Shown here piece after piece: positions 48,401 through 63,400 of a stretch of 64,000 nt of DNA. Origin of the DNA: Alviniconcha marisindica (Eukaryota; Mollusca; Gastropoda; Provannidae); the NCBI GenBank assembly GCA_018857735.1, contig JABMCL010002281.1, positions 405,001-469,000 on the forward strand, given 5' to 3'. The notes under the pieces are model-generated. The model was given only the letters and a program-made list of their open reading frames with translations. It ran no database searches and had not been told where the DNA came from. Every line of letters begins with the position of its first letter. Within the stretch, counting starts at the first letter, position 1. The translations under genes were made by a program, and so were the position numbers.

Positions 48401-51400
48401 TGCTGGTTTTAAACGAGCCCTAAACTACACTAGGTAGGAGACATTTCATAACTGCAGCCTGTGATTGTTTCACAAAGCGTACTGACACTAGCGGATCAGG
48501 ACACCCAACACAGATCTCTCTGAGCACTTACGGTCTTTGCCGAGATCAACTACATGAAGACCTTCTTCTGTGCCTAGTACTATCCTCGTGGAATCTGTCA
48601 AGACAGAAGAAAAACATCAGTTTAAACCACCAAAAGCCACAAAACAGAAATGATCTGAGTCTAAAATCCCAATGTAGCATAATTTATCAAGCCAGTCTTC
48701 AATCTGCCACTTGATTCCTTTTCTTGACATACATCTCATACACCCAAGCACACGCAGACAACAAACCTCAGTTACATACATCTTTAAAAAGGTAAGATGG
48801 CTTTCAAATCAAAAAGTTTCGCTTTCCTATTTTTTGGGGTCACAAAATTCGCACTTTTGGAGTCCTTACGCTCCCCACAATTGTTCCTTCAGCAGCGACT
48901 CAGTGAGCCAAACAACAAACAAACAATTATTCCCACTCTTCTTTTTTAAAGTAAGGTATGAGCAACACTGAAATGTTTACAATATTTATTCGAAAGGACC
49001 TGTGATATGTAACCATCAGACCAGCAAGACCTGCCGGACCCAATTTCATTGCAGAACAAGACATATGCAAGATGTATCCTACCGATGATACTGCAAAATG
49101 AGATGCAAGATGCTTCTCAGCCAGCATTACTGACAAATGCGATATTTTTATGCGAAATATTTAAATATTTTTGGCCAAGTAACGCTGCAGAACAAGACAA
49201 GCAAAATGTGCATGAGGTGTTCTTACCCAATATCACAACCAAATGAAACACCCGAGACATTTCTTACCCGATGTCAGTGCCAAAATAAGATGCTTGAAAA
49301 TGTCTTACCAAGTACTACTGCCAAATGAGAAATGCCAGAACTGTCTCACAAAATATCGCTGCTAAATGAGCCATGCGAGAGGTTTCCGTTCTCAGTATCC
49401 CTCTACAAGAACGCATGCAAGATGTTTCTTACCCAACATCAGCATACAATGCAACACACCAGAAGTTTGTTACCCAACCACAGCGTACAATGCAAGACAC
49501 TGTAAGTTTCTTACCCAGTATCACTGCACAATGAGTGCTCTTGACAAGGGTCAGGGAATTATCACATACTTCTTGGGCATTGTACACCTGAAAAACAACA
49601 AAACGATGTCATACAACGCGTCCAAACTGAAGATGTTGTAGGTCAGCAGCTCAAACCCTGCCCGCACACATTTTTCAAGTGAAAGCTGAAGCAACACAGC
49701 CAATCCCTCACCCGTAAGCACCCCCAAAATGAAGCAAGAAAGGCCTTAGCCTGGAAAAAGGATGGTTAAGGTCTCAGACAGTAGCCTGGAAATAGGACGG
49801 GTAAGGTCTCAGAAAGTTGCCTGGAAGTAGGACGGGTAAGGTCTCAGAAAGTAGCCTGGAAATAGGACAGGCAAGGTCTCAGGCAGTAGCCTGGAAGTAG
49901 GACAGGTAAGGTCTCAGACATTAGTCTGGAAATAGGACATGCAAGGTCTCAGACAGTAGCCTGGAAATAGGACGGGTAAGGTCTCAGAAAGTAGCGTGGA
50001 AACAGGATGGGTAAGGTCTCAGAAAGTAGTCTTGTAAGAAGGGTGGTCTCTCACTGAAGGTTCCATAGTACTGGTATCAATGCCTTCTTTCTTTCTTTTT
50101 CTTTTTTATCTTCTGGGTGGGATGGGGTACGATGTTAGAACATCAATACCATCACTGCTTCAATACAATCATTTGTTCGGTGCCCAAAGCCTCAGGGCAA
50201 CCTGGACACTCAGGGTAACAATCCAGACCTTTTCCCCAAACACTCCGGCTGGTGAACAGGCATCAGCATCCTCACTCGGACTGCACAAAGCTAAAACACA
50301 AGTTTGGACAGAAAGCGGTGGTGGACAGACAGATGGAGGCTGGTAGTGGTGGACAGACAGATGGAGGCTGGTAGTGGTGGACAGACAGATGGAGGCTGGT
50401 AGTGGTGGACAGACAGATGGAGGCTGGTAGTGGTGGACAGACAGATGGAGGCAAGTAGTGGTGGACAGACAGATGGAGGCTGGTAGTGGTGGACAGACAG
50501 ATGGAGGCAAGTAGTGGTGGACAGACAGATGGAGGCAAGTAGTGGTGGACAGACAGATGGAGGCTGGTAGTGGTGGACAGACAGATGGAGGCAAGTAATG
50601 GTGGACAGACAGATGGAGGCAAGTAGTGGTGGACAGACAGATGGAGGCAAGTAGTGGTGTACAGATGGATGGAGGCAAGTAGTGGTGGACAGACAGATGG
50701 AGGCACTTCAAAAAACACATTTGGCTGCATGAAGCTAAAGCAGGAGTCTGGACAGAAAGTGGGTGTGGTGGTAGCGGTGGTGGACAGACAGATGGAAGCA
50801 CTTCAAAAACACGTCCCCCCTCCACTTGATTACATGGGTAATAAAAATACTTGTAAAAAATTTTTTTTTTTAAAGTGCTCCGTTGCAACTGTACTCACAG
50901 CTTTGCTTGCGGAGTGCCTGCTGCGTAGGAGTTTGTGCAGTTCGTTAAGTACATGCAGCCACTTCTCCTTCTCCTTCTCGCTCTCCGCCAGCAGCAGGAT
51001 GATGTGCTTTGTGCCCGGGGGGTTCAGCTCTGCTGCCGTCACCTGCACACAGCAGCGTTCCACCGTGAAAGCAGACAACTTGGAAAACCCACTATGAAAG
51101 TAGACAACTTGGAAAACCCACTGTGAAAGCAGACAACTTGGAAAATCCACCGTGAAAGTAGACAACTTGGAAAATCCTTGCAGGGGAGGCTATGTATCCA
51201 AACTGACAGTTTAACGTAACAAGTCTACTGCAGGGGGGTGGGCATTTGCATTAGCTAGTTCTTGGATTGTAACGTCCCATGCACTGCCTGTAATGTTTCT
51301 GAATGTACCTTTCTTTTCATCGCTCTTCTGAGATTTGTCCTTTGGTCAAAGGCAAAATCGCATCCAGTTTTTCCAGTGTGTTTTGCTGCCACCATATTAT

Positions 51401-54400
51401 TAAAGAACAGCAAGCTATGTGCATCTGATGTGTTCAAACAACGTGAACTCTATACAACCCATTCTTGGTCAATTCCTCAAGCTTTTTGATGTACCCATTG
51501 ATTGCACGCTTCACCCAACCATGCATGGTGTATCCTTTTTTTCTCTGCTACCAAACCCAATCAAGTCTGCATTTTCTGATGCCTGTCAATACATACCCTG
51601 AATATACATGATGCATCTTTTTGGTCTGCGACCAAACCCTAATCAATTAATTGCTTTTTCTGATGTCATCCAATACATATCCTTAATATATATCTTTTGG
51701 GTCCACTAGCAAACCTTTATCAATTCCATGCATTTAAAATAATTTGATAAGCCAATACATACTGAATATATATCCTAAATAGACAGGGTACATCTGTTTT
51801 CTCTCTGTGCTACCAAACCTTAACCAATTGCTGGCACTGCTTACCCTGAATATACATGGTATATCTTTTTTGTTTGCATGGATGACATCACTGGGGGACA
51901 CTGCAGCAGCTGAGAACTCTTCGTCCCTGCAACAGACACGGCAGGTCACATCATCAACAGTCACAAAAGGCAAACGCACTGACACTAAGTAATGACGCAA
52001 ATAAATAAGGCCACCCTTGTGTGTGTAACTTGTAGAAGTAGCTCCACATTCACATCACCCTTGCGCATATTTGGTCAAAGTAGTTCCACATTCAATATAT
52101 CCCATGTTAGCTCCAGCAGACTTTATTATTCGGCTAAATCAAACTGGCACCATCCCACCTTCCCCCCTCAAAAAAAACCACAACCCACAAACACCACAGA
52201 CCTGCACTGGGCCTGGACACACATACACTTAACAGTCTTGACAGCTGTTATATATACTTGATGGTCACTGTTAAAGTTGCACAATGCGCACAAAAATGTA
52301 TGCGCTCCTAACAAATAATTCTAGTTACAGACAGAGCACAACTGCCACCAGTAATTGCATTGTGAGAATAATCACTTGTCTAAAAAGTCAACATACCAAA
52401 AACCTAAACATTCCGAAAAAACATTAACCAAAGAGGAGTTCCCCAAAATACATGTGCTTGTTTCCATGGTGACATTAAACACAACAAAAAACAGGACTAT
52501 TTCACCCACTTTCTAAGATCAACTTGCAGTTCACCCACCTCATGTCGATCACTTGCTGAACAACTTGACTAGGGTAGTTTTTGTCAGTCGGAATTTCGTA
52601 CAAAAATAATTTGAAATCACAGATGACCATGTACTCCCGCACCCAACCCTTCTTGATGCCACCATTCCTTGGCACCTGCAACAAGACAACCATGTAGTCA
52701 TCAAAACAGCAACTTCAAAAAAGTAAAATAACCAAAAACAAACTCAAAAATACTATCAGCATCAATACTCAAGAGAACACAATAAAACTAAACATAAAAT
52801 CTCTTCAGGATTCTGGACTACTGATGAAATGCAGTGAAGTTTGACACAGCAAAGCACATGCATGAACTAACACAGATGGTTCTCACCCTGACAAATCCTT
52901 CGTACACAGTGCCACCGCCTTTGCTCAGATCTGTTCCTAGAGGTGGCCGCTTTGCTGCAAAACACAAAAGTGACTCGGTTCCAAATTACCAGCACCACGT
53001 TTGCAAAAGAGCAAAACAAACCGCATAAATATCATCACAACATAAAGCCTGACACAGAGTTGACTGAAACAACATAAAGACTGACACAGTCAGAGTTGAC
53101 TGAAACAACATAAAGCTGACATACAGTTGACTGAAACAACATAAAGACTGACACAGAGTTGACTGAAACAACAAAAAGCTGACATACAGTTGACTGAAAC
53201 AACATAAAGACTGACACAGAGTTGACTGAAACAACATAAAGCTGACATACGGTTGACTGAAACAACATAAAAGACTGACATAGAGCTGATTGAAACAGCA
53301 TAAAGTGTGACACAGAGTTGACTGAAACAACATAAAGACTGACAAGGTCAGAGTTGACTGAAACAACATAAAGCTGACATACAGTTGACTGAAACAACAT
53401 AAAGCTGACACAGAGTTGACTGAAACAACATGACTGACAGAGTTGATTGAAACAACATAAAGACTGACAGTCAGAGTTGACTGAAACAACATAAAGACTG
53501 ACACACAGTTGACTGAAACAACATAAAGACTGAGAGTCAGAGTTGACTGAAACAACATAAAGACTGACACAGAGTTGACTGAAACAACATAAAGACTGAA
53601 AGAGTCAGAGTTGACTGAAACAACATAAAGACTGACACAGAGTTGACTGAAACAACATAAAGACTGAAAGAGTCAGAGTTGACTGAAACAACATAAAGAC
53701 TGAGAGGGAGTTGACTGAAATAACATAAAGCCTGACACAGTCAGAGCTGACTAAAATAACCTAAAGCCTGACACAGTCAGTGCTGACTGAAACAACATAA
53801 AGCCTGACACAGTCAGAGTTGACTGAAACAACATAAAGACCGACATAGTGTTGACTGAAAGGAAAGATTCACTTCATGAAAACGCCAGAGAAGCTTGCTA
53901 CTCACTGAGGTCTGGTGGTACTGGGCACTGTTGTGGCACTTTCTCCATGCAGGAAATATGGCAGGTGTACCCACAGTCTGGAACACAGCAAGATATACAT
54001 ATTGTAGAATGCAGTGCACACATAGAGCAGTGCCAAATGCCAAGTGCAGCAACTCTAATCCATCTATCTGTCCAGCCACTGGTTCCCTCCCTTCCCCAGT
54101 CTCCTTTTTCTCCATCCTTCTCTATCTCCTATGCTCTCTCCCTCTCTAACAAAGCTCAATTCAACAAGCAATTTTAACAGGCTTCAGGGATACTTCCACA
54201 ATATGCGCTAAACAACGACCAACCATCTTCTGGTGGAAACAACTCACGGTCACCACAACACCAACTGATTTTGCTGATGTGACAAATGTTGACTGGCATT
54301 TGACCAGTGCACGATTCACACCAGCTTTGGGAGGCAAAATTCAAGCATTTTTCATGAACTCTTCAGGCTATTTCTCCCAGAGACCTATCGAAATAAAATC

Positions 54401-57400
54401 AATATCTTTAAAAAAAATGCCTGCAAAGTTAAAACCTTTCTACAAAAACAACACAACACGGAACGCACATTAATTACTGGCCTCAGGTAGGACCAGGAAC
54501 AGCAAGACAGTGGTAAGTGGTAAGTCCAGAAAAGTCACAGTGTTCAGATTTCTAAGGCAGAAACAGCTGGCTAGGAACCAGGTTTCATTATTGTAGCAAC
54601 ACCCTACTAGACAAGCACAAGTACTACTCAAGAGCTTCCAAATGCTGGGCATGGTTTTCCCTTACTCTCAAGGCTTGTGGGATATCACAGTTTCTTTCTT
54701 GGCACACCAACAACACACAAAGCAAGCAAGCAAGTTAGCTGGAGAAAGAGGAGGAGGATGCTCACTTTCACAGGTGATTCCCTGGCGCTGCAGGCCGACC
54801 AGCAGGGAGCTGCACAGATTGCACTTGTACGGAGACTGGAAAGACTTGATGATGAACTGGTGGGGCCGCTGGGACGTGCGGGGGGAGTGTGGGGAGTGCG
54901 GCGGAACCTGCCGCACAGGGCTGGGACTGGCTCGGCCTGCCCCCCAGGGCTTTTCATACACAGGCTCGTAGGGCTGCATAAACTCCCGCACGAGGGACGA
55001 GTCAGGCACATCACCAGTGTTAATGTCTGTGTGCGAGCCACTGACTGACTCGGTCCGAGAGGCGGTGTCTTCACTATCTTCATCACGTTCGCTGTCATTG
55101 GAGAGTTGCTGAAAAGGATGAAGGGAGTGATTGCTTGTATGATGAATCTAGCTGTCCCCTTAACCAACAATCTTCAAATACAGTGCACTGTACAATACAA
55201 TTATAGCTGACCACAACAAAATGGCATACCAAAGGTGAAGGTCTTTCTAGGCATTTCAAGACAGGAATTTCAACCACCAACTACACCAAAGTTGTTGTCT
55301 TTTATGCATCTTAGTTTGGTTAGTCTAAAAGAGTTCATGTGTCATACATAACAAATGTACAACAGAAACTTTCTCAACCTGTCATTAATGGTCCAGTAAC
55401 AGTCAGGTCACAGGTCACAGACTCAAAAGTGAGAGGGGTGTGCAAAATCAGACAGAGCATGTACAGACTTGGTCGTCTCTGCCAAAGCTTACACTGCTTT
55501 GGATCTTAGCCACACTGGTGACCTCACTTCATGCAGATTTCTTGGGCAGTCCATTTTGTGACAGAGAAATAAAACACAGCTGTTAAGTGTTATTCCGTAT
55601 CAGTGGTGCGGCATGCTTAGCGCATGTCAGATGTCGGCACTCTACTTGCAGTTGTATCCCCTACATTATTGGGTTTGCAGAACTTCACAGCAACTTCAAA
55701 GCACATTTTACCCTTCTTTTTTCTGCTTCCTTTTTTAATCAGTGATTTTGGTGAATTAGGTATCCCCTTTTGAAAACCTCTACCACAATGCAGCCAAGCA
55801 AGTGACGTGCACTGGTTTCATGAATCACTCACATCAGGCAGCAGGGAGTACCGGTCGTTGAGGTATTTTAAAATGGATGCGTTCTCCCCACACTGGCGTT
55901 CCCCTGAAAAGAATCAAACAGAATTTGAATCAACACCCCTCTGAAAAAAAGCTGCTTCCTGTTTCTACTATTATACACTTCCATCTCGGTTCTCCTATGG
56001 CCGAGTATGTTATGAAACATTCCATGTCAACATTCACCATCAGCAGATAACAACCAGTAATGTCAACATTCACCATCAGCAGATAACAACCAGTGTTCAA
56101 CTTACACTCATCAGACTTGCTTTGGTCCTGAAGCTGACTGTACTTGTCACGCAGCTCTGATATATCTTTCTCTAACCTCTCGATATGGGCATCCTGGTCT
56201 TGGATTTTTCTGCAAAGACACAAACACTCATTCAGGCACTGTTGATCATCACCTATGACACACATGCATGCAGTCTGCAACAGACACTGAACACAAAGAG
56301 TTTCACTTCCAAGTGTGAGTCCACCTAACTGGAAAGAAGGGCTGGGATTAATAAAGTAGCTGACATGCTTCATTACACCCAAAATCACATACTGGGTCAT
56401 TGTAGTAACAAGTTTGCCTGTGCTTACTAAATCCACTGTGTCTGTGAAAATACCAATCACATCAAAAATGGGTGCCTTGATAATAATCCTGAGAAGTCCA
56501 ACTATCATTCCACCTTCTTGATTCTAGAATTTCTGTTTCCAAGCCATCCTCTCTCTCCATCAGTTACAGAACATGGTTTACCCATGGCTTCAATAATCAC
56601 ACCGAACAGAGTAACATGCAGAAAAGCAGCAAGCTGAACTTAACGCATACATACTAGGATGTCAGCTTAAATTAGGTACACTTGTAAACTGCAGGATAGT
56701 AATTTGGACATTAAGCATGTAATTAATCAAGGCCAACATGCAAATGTATGTAACTGTCTGTTTATATGTTGAGCCAGTTTCAAGATCAAAGGACCATGTC
56801 TGGTCTTGAATAAAAAGTTTGTTCTGTCTTATGCCTGTACACACCTGTATCAAAGAGCGTGCCTGAACTAGAGGGTATATATGCCGCTGGGGAGCATCCT
56901 TTTTAGAGGCTGTAACTCTGATGGAGTTTATGTACCTTGTATTTACCCATGCTAGGTGAAAGTTACCACAGGTGACGAAGATCTTTGTTGTGTTTGTGTG
57001 ACATCTTCTGAGCGCTAATTAACTCACTTGTTTTGTACATTAAGCTCCTACAGACAGTTCTGGCCTGCCAGTGACAATCACCAATCACCTTCAGCCAATC
57101 AGAAGACTGTAAATAACACTCTGCACGAAAAGACCAAAGAGTGGCTGTGATATGTCGCCCACAAGTTGAAGCATGGTAACAGAGTGAAGAGTGGTGGCTT
57201 CTCAACCGAACCTTCAGAAGAGGTCACAGGGCTCAGTCACTGAGGAAGAGAGCTACTGGCTGCACATTACACACACCTGACCACCGCACCACTCACACCA
57301 GCCTGCAGCCTGCCGCTCAACCCAGCACAGCAATGGTGGTCTGATCAAAACCCTGCAGACTCTAATTGCAGGAAGCAAAGCCTAGAGTTCAGCAGAGAAG

Positions 57401-60400
57401 TCACTACTGGCCACAGGCCTCCAGCTGCTTGCCCGGCAGTGTCTACCGATCACTGTAACATATCGTGCTTGGAGTGTTCATCAGGACCTCCATCATACTT
57501 ACGACTCCAGGGTGACGCATTCCTGCTTGACCTTGGACAGCTCGTTGGTGACCTGCTGCTTGGCCTGAATCTCGCTCTGCAGGTTGGACTGCAGGTTGAG
57601 CAGCTCCATCTTGTCCAGGCGCTGGGACCGCCTGTTGCGCCACCTCGGCCGATTCTGGAAAAGACACACAGGCACTGACAAGCCTCTAACCCTAACATAA
57701 CGACAGCACAGATACACACAGTAGGAGACACAGGTTGCATGAAGACAGCATGCTGGGGGCGATAAACTAAAAACTGTCACTGTACATTTGCCCGTTCTTT
57801 CACAGCTATAAACAGTCTTCTGCAAAGTGTTGTCGACTCATCAGTTACCTTTGAAACATAAAAATGTGAAGCTGTGGTGTTGTTTGTTTTACACCACTCT
57901 ACATGTCAGGAGGGGGGGAGAGACAGACTGTAAACTTGCAGAGTGTTCAGTAACCCAGACAAAGCAAACACAGGAATGAAGCAAGGGAGTAGCAGACACA
58001 AGTTCCAAAGAGCTACAGAGGCATGGGGATGGGGTGGGGGGGCTGAAGACAGAAAGATGGGAGGAAAAGCCTACAACTGGATTTTTTCTAGGCACAGCAA
58101 CTGAAAGAAACCGACTTACCACATCATCTCCAGGCACCCCGACCTTGAGGTTCTCCAGTTCCTCGGTCATCTTGGTAGCCAACGCTTGAAGGTAGCCGCG
58201 GGCATCTTTCTCATCACTCACCCTAAAATACAAGCATCACCCAGCCATGACCAATTTCACCCTAAAATACAAGCATCACTCAGCCATGACCAATTTCACC
58301 CTAAAATACAGGCATCAGCCAGCCATGACCAATCAGGCCATACAAGAATGAAAAATCAAACATGTTTACCATTTACAAGGTGCAACATATTCATGCATGA
58401 CTACATTGCTGAGTCACAAAAAAATTATGTATTCATGGCCTAGTTAGTTAATTTCAATGTCGTATCAACCACACAGTCACCTCAGGATGAAATGTACTGC
58501 CTAATTAACAGATCGACGAAGCAAACAGTGAGTGGAAATATCAAAAACAACCCCATTTGTGTAGAAGAAAACTGTAGTTTACAATATTAACACACAAACA
58601 CAGAACTCCCCCCCCCACCCTCCCCCCGCATGTACGCACACACACACGCATGCATGCGCGCGCGCACACACACACACACACACATGCATGTGCACGCGCA
58701 CACACACACACTCTCTCCACACTTACGAACACCATCACCCCACAGTAATCAACATACACACATTCCAAGTTTACCATTTGATAATTTCTGAGATTTGTGC
58801 TTCCCACTGTGCAACCGACTCCCTCTTGTCGTAGATGTCTCTGATCTCCTCCTCCATCAGGCTTCTTTCCCTCATCAAGCTATCAATGCGGTTCATTTGC
58901 TGATCAAAGGGGGAAAAAAGAGAGAAAAAACACATGCACATGAGATGCAGCACACAGATCTTTCTTCTGTAACAACAAACTTCACACCTAAACTGCTCTC
59001 TGAAAAGCCTTTTTTTCTTCTTCAGATTCACTTCTACTAAATGCAACACACTGAAATGAACAAACAAAAAGAGAAAAGTTATGTTGTTACAATTACACAT
59101 AGACATCTTTTGCCAGCCTGTACATGAGTGTACCTTGCCAAAACAAAACCTGTACTGGAACTGGGACCAACATAATCTGAACACAGAGTTCCAAACCACT
59201 TCTTATTTCAATGGGACAATACAAAAAATGCACACACTTTCTGGGCTGACCCCTTCTTCCCACAGACGGTTTCAGCAGCCAGCTGTGTTTCACAATTGTT
59301 TCTTGAGGTGGAGGGAAAGGGCCAAATTAATCCAGTCAAAGTAACAGTCATACATGCTGAAGTCTCCAGCTGTTGCACACCCGTGTGCGCAGCACGCATG
59401 AAGATCAGAGCACACGTTAAAGATCTTGCGTCCACTTTTTGACGAGAGAAGAGCTAAAGGCTGCTGACAAAGACACCACACAAAAGTCTAACAATAACAA
59501 TAACCGGCACAACTACTGAAAAACACAAAAACAGATTATGAGGACACACAGATAACCCCTGAGACTGCGTACCGACTGGTTCTCCTCCTGCAGCCTTTCG
59601 CAGTCCTCCTGCACCTCCTTGAAGCGGGCGTTGGTCGTGGTCACCTGGCGCTGCAGCTGAGAGATCTGGTCCTGGAGGTCATGGGATGACGCCTGCAAGT
59701 CCAGCTGCATGCGCAGTCGCTCCAGCTCCGCCTGGTTCTCCGCCAGCTTCTTCTCCGCCTCCTGGGCCTTGTACTTGGCCTCACCCAGCTCGTGGCTGTG
59801 CCTGGAGGTCAGGCGGTCGACATTCTCGTCATACTCTGAGTCTTTCTTTTCAATCTCTTTCTTCAACCTGTGCATTCAATCAAGGCAGTGACAGTGGATT
59901 CAACCGAAGCAGTGACACACTCTGAGCATATATTTTCTTTCACACATGCAGCTTAACCTCACTGACTGTGCATAACTCGCTCCACCACATCATTGCAATC
60001 TCACTATTGCAGGAAAGGCCAACAGAAGGCTCACCTTCAATACAATTTTTTTTTTAAACAGTAAGGGTCTTTCAGTGACCTAGCAATATGTTTCAGCATC
60101 TCCAAAACTGGAGTGCAAATGCAAAGCTTGATGGGTGCTACCCTCATGAAGAGCTTCAAAGATCTGACTGGAACAACATTAAGGTTTCTGTCCTGGCAGG
60201 AAACAGCTCAGTCATCTCCCTCTCATTACCCCAAAGGGACTGGCTGTTGCAACACCTTACACGCCATCACAGACCTTCATACAAGGTCAGAAATTGCAAA
60301 ATGTACCTGACAATCTCTTCTGTGAGCTCGGTGACACCGGAGGAGTCTGCACGCCCAATGTGCCTCAGCTTCAACCGCTCCATCTCCGACTCCAGGTCTT

Positions 60401-63400
60401 TGGCGTACTGCTCCACCCGCTCCCGCACACGCATCTCTTTGCTGACGTTGGATTTGGCCTCATCCAGCAGGTTTTGAAGCTGTACGCACACAAAACATCA
60501 TCAGGCATGTTTTTACTTCAAAGACTAACAGCAGCTGTGTTGATTTTGAAAGAACAGAACAACAAACGACCATCATTCTAGAAGCTGTCACAGAGCTGAG
60601 CTGATTACTAACAGTGACACAAGGAGACTGGCAGGCAGTCCATGATGAATGAGGGTCTGTAGAAGGGCCCAAGCTGCTGACCCATAGCCACTGCTGCCTT
60701 GGAACTACTTCTACCATACAAGGAGTTCCCTGTCCCACCAATACTCTTACCCATGAAGTCAATGCACAGCCACTTGAATAGCAGCAGACATGCAAGCATT
60801 CATGCCACCACCACCACCCATGTCTTTTTTAAAGGCTGTGACTGTTCTGTAAATGTGGAAGTTTTTCGCACACTGTACAAACTGACACTGCATTACACAG
60901 CTGTGGCTGCTTAAAGGGGCCGTACCTCCATGTGCGCCTTGTCCCATTTCCTTTTCTCCCCCTTCAAGGTCTCCACCTTGTGCTTGTTGTCCTCCAACTC
61001 CTCATCCTTGTTTCGGATCTCTCGAGTCAGTTCTTTCACCTTGGATTGCAGCTTCAGTTTTCTGCACAAACGACGACAGTGAAACTTTGAGAGACTATGA
61101 ACCACCCACTGCATGCTTTAAAAATACAAAACACAGACTGATACAAACACTCTACTTTAGTTAGTTCATCAATGATTGGATTTTAATGTCCTGCACTGAA
61201 CAGGGTCACCTCAGTACAACTGTCATAGTGAACCTCTTCTCATATGTAAAACTATGCTCAAGTGAAATCTGCAAAATCTGTCCAAACATGAATGTCAAAC
61301 ATGCACACACACATTTTCTAAGAATCAGTCCCTTCAATACTGCCCTTGCTAAAAAAATGAAAAAAATGAAAAAAGCACATAAGCCCAGTTACCTTCAATC
61401 TGCAAAATGTGGTCAGTCCTGCATGCAAATAAATGGCATGAAACAAGTAGTGCAGCCAAAAACTGACGTAGTCAGTGAAGTACCCACTGACCTCATTTGA
61501 TGTCACCCACCCTGGCCTAAGGACCCACTGACCTCATTTGATGTCACCCACCCTGGCCTAAGGACCCACTGACCTCATTTGATGTCACCCACCCTGGCCT
61601 AAGTACCCACTGACCTCATTTGATGTCACCCACCCTGGCCTAAGTACCCACTGACCTCATTTGATGTCACCCACCCTGGCCTAAGTACCCACTGACCTCA
61701 TCTGATGTCACCCACCCTGGCCTAAATACCCACTGACCTCATTTGATGTCACCCACCCTGGCCTAAGTACCCACTGACCTCATTTGATGTCACCCACCCT
61801 GGCCTAAGTACCCACTGACCTCATCTGATGTCACCCACCCGACCTTGCAGTTGTTAAAGACATGTTCTAACAACCCACTTCGCACCCAGACAGCAGAGAG
61901 ACAGAGACCGAGTGAGAGAGAGACTGCTTAAAGCCTTTAATTAAAATAAATTTTGTCATACAGATCTGGATTTCTTTCGCGTATAAGAAACGCATGGGGT
62001 TTAAGCAATTGTGCAAGTGGGGTTGCATTAAACCTTTTTGTGAGGGCATCATTGTGACCCCTGATCTAGACATACTCCCTTATGACGAGTTTCTTGACAC
62101 ACATCACATTGTGTGGATCTAGCAGAGATCAGAGAAGGCATGTTCAAGAATACTGATGTAAATGATGTTTTTGCATTTCTTAAGCAGAGAAATGTCTTTC
62201 ACCAGTTGTAAGAAGTTCACGCTGAATATATTTAGACCATGTTGTCTCCAAGACTGAGCCAACTGTTTGTCCATAATTTGATGACCTTTGTTTTCCTGAT
62301 GTGGTTCCAAAAGCATGCGTTTAAAAATAATGCTTGTTTGTCCAAGGTGACCGTGCGGTTGATGGGACATTAAAATCCAAGGACTAACTCGCTCTGTACT
62401 TACTCATCATTGGCTTCGTTGTACATCTCAGTCATCACTTTCAGTTTGTTGAGCGTCTCCTTCCACTCCCTGGCTTGGTTTTTGTACTTCTCTCGCCAGT
62501 CTACCAACTCCTGCAACCCAGCAGAAATACAATACCATCACGACCCAAGTTTTGCTTTCTCAGCTCCAAAACAGTCAGCCGTCACTCCTCATTGTAAGTA
62601 TGGTGGCAAGGACATGCACATCCTCATCCTCAAAACCTACAAACTGTTTTGAACGCAAGCTAAAGATACCATTTCTTCTTCCACTAGGGGCAGTCATAAT
62701 CATCTTTCTGATTATTCTGCTATTACTATGCATTTTTGGGGGGTGTTTTTTGTTTGTTTCTCTGGTTTCCATGCCACTGGCCATAAGGTATTCTCTTGTT
62801 GAAAGATGAACACAGGATCTTCAATGTGTGCTATGACTTTAAGTGCACATAAATGAAGGATAAAAAACACACCTAAATAAACACCTCACTTGCAATAAAT
62901 CCCTTCCGGCAAAATAAATACCTCGCTTACAATAAACCATCTGTCACAAAATAACCACCTCACCTACAATAAATCCTTTGTGGCGAAGGTGCAAAGTTCT
63001 ACCACACATGCCCTGCTGGCCTCACTACAAGTGAAGCAATTCCCGACAGCTGCACTGACCTTTTCAAACGAAGCTTTGTCATCCTCTCCTACACGCAGCT
63101 TTCTCTCCAGGTCCTGTTTCTGGTCACTTATTTTCTTCAGCTCCGTTTCCAAGGTGCTAATCTCAGACTGTGATTCTGCAAACACACACACACACACACA
63201 CATGGATATATACAAATACAAAATCAATGGCAGACTGCGATTCTTCAGACATGAACCCACAAATAATACGGTTTGTCGCCTTCCACATCTTTGGATACAT
63301 ACTGCAGACCTCAAGCATGAAGGTTTACTTACAGTTTACAGATATCTCTGGTGAGCAAAAAACAACAACTTGAATTTAGCATATTAAAATGACTTTGGCA

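Noticed and set aside
50169..50888. 239-codon Pro/Ser/Cys-rich frame
   Set aside because: 28-bp array; not linked to any exon.
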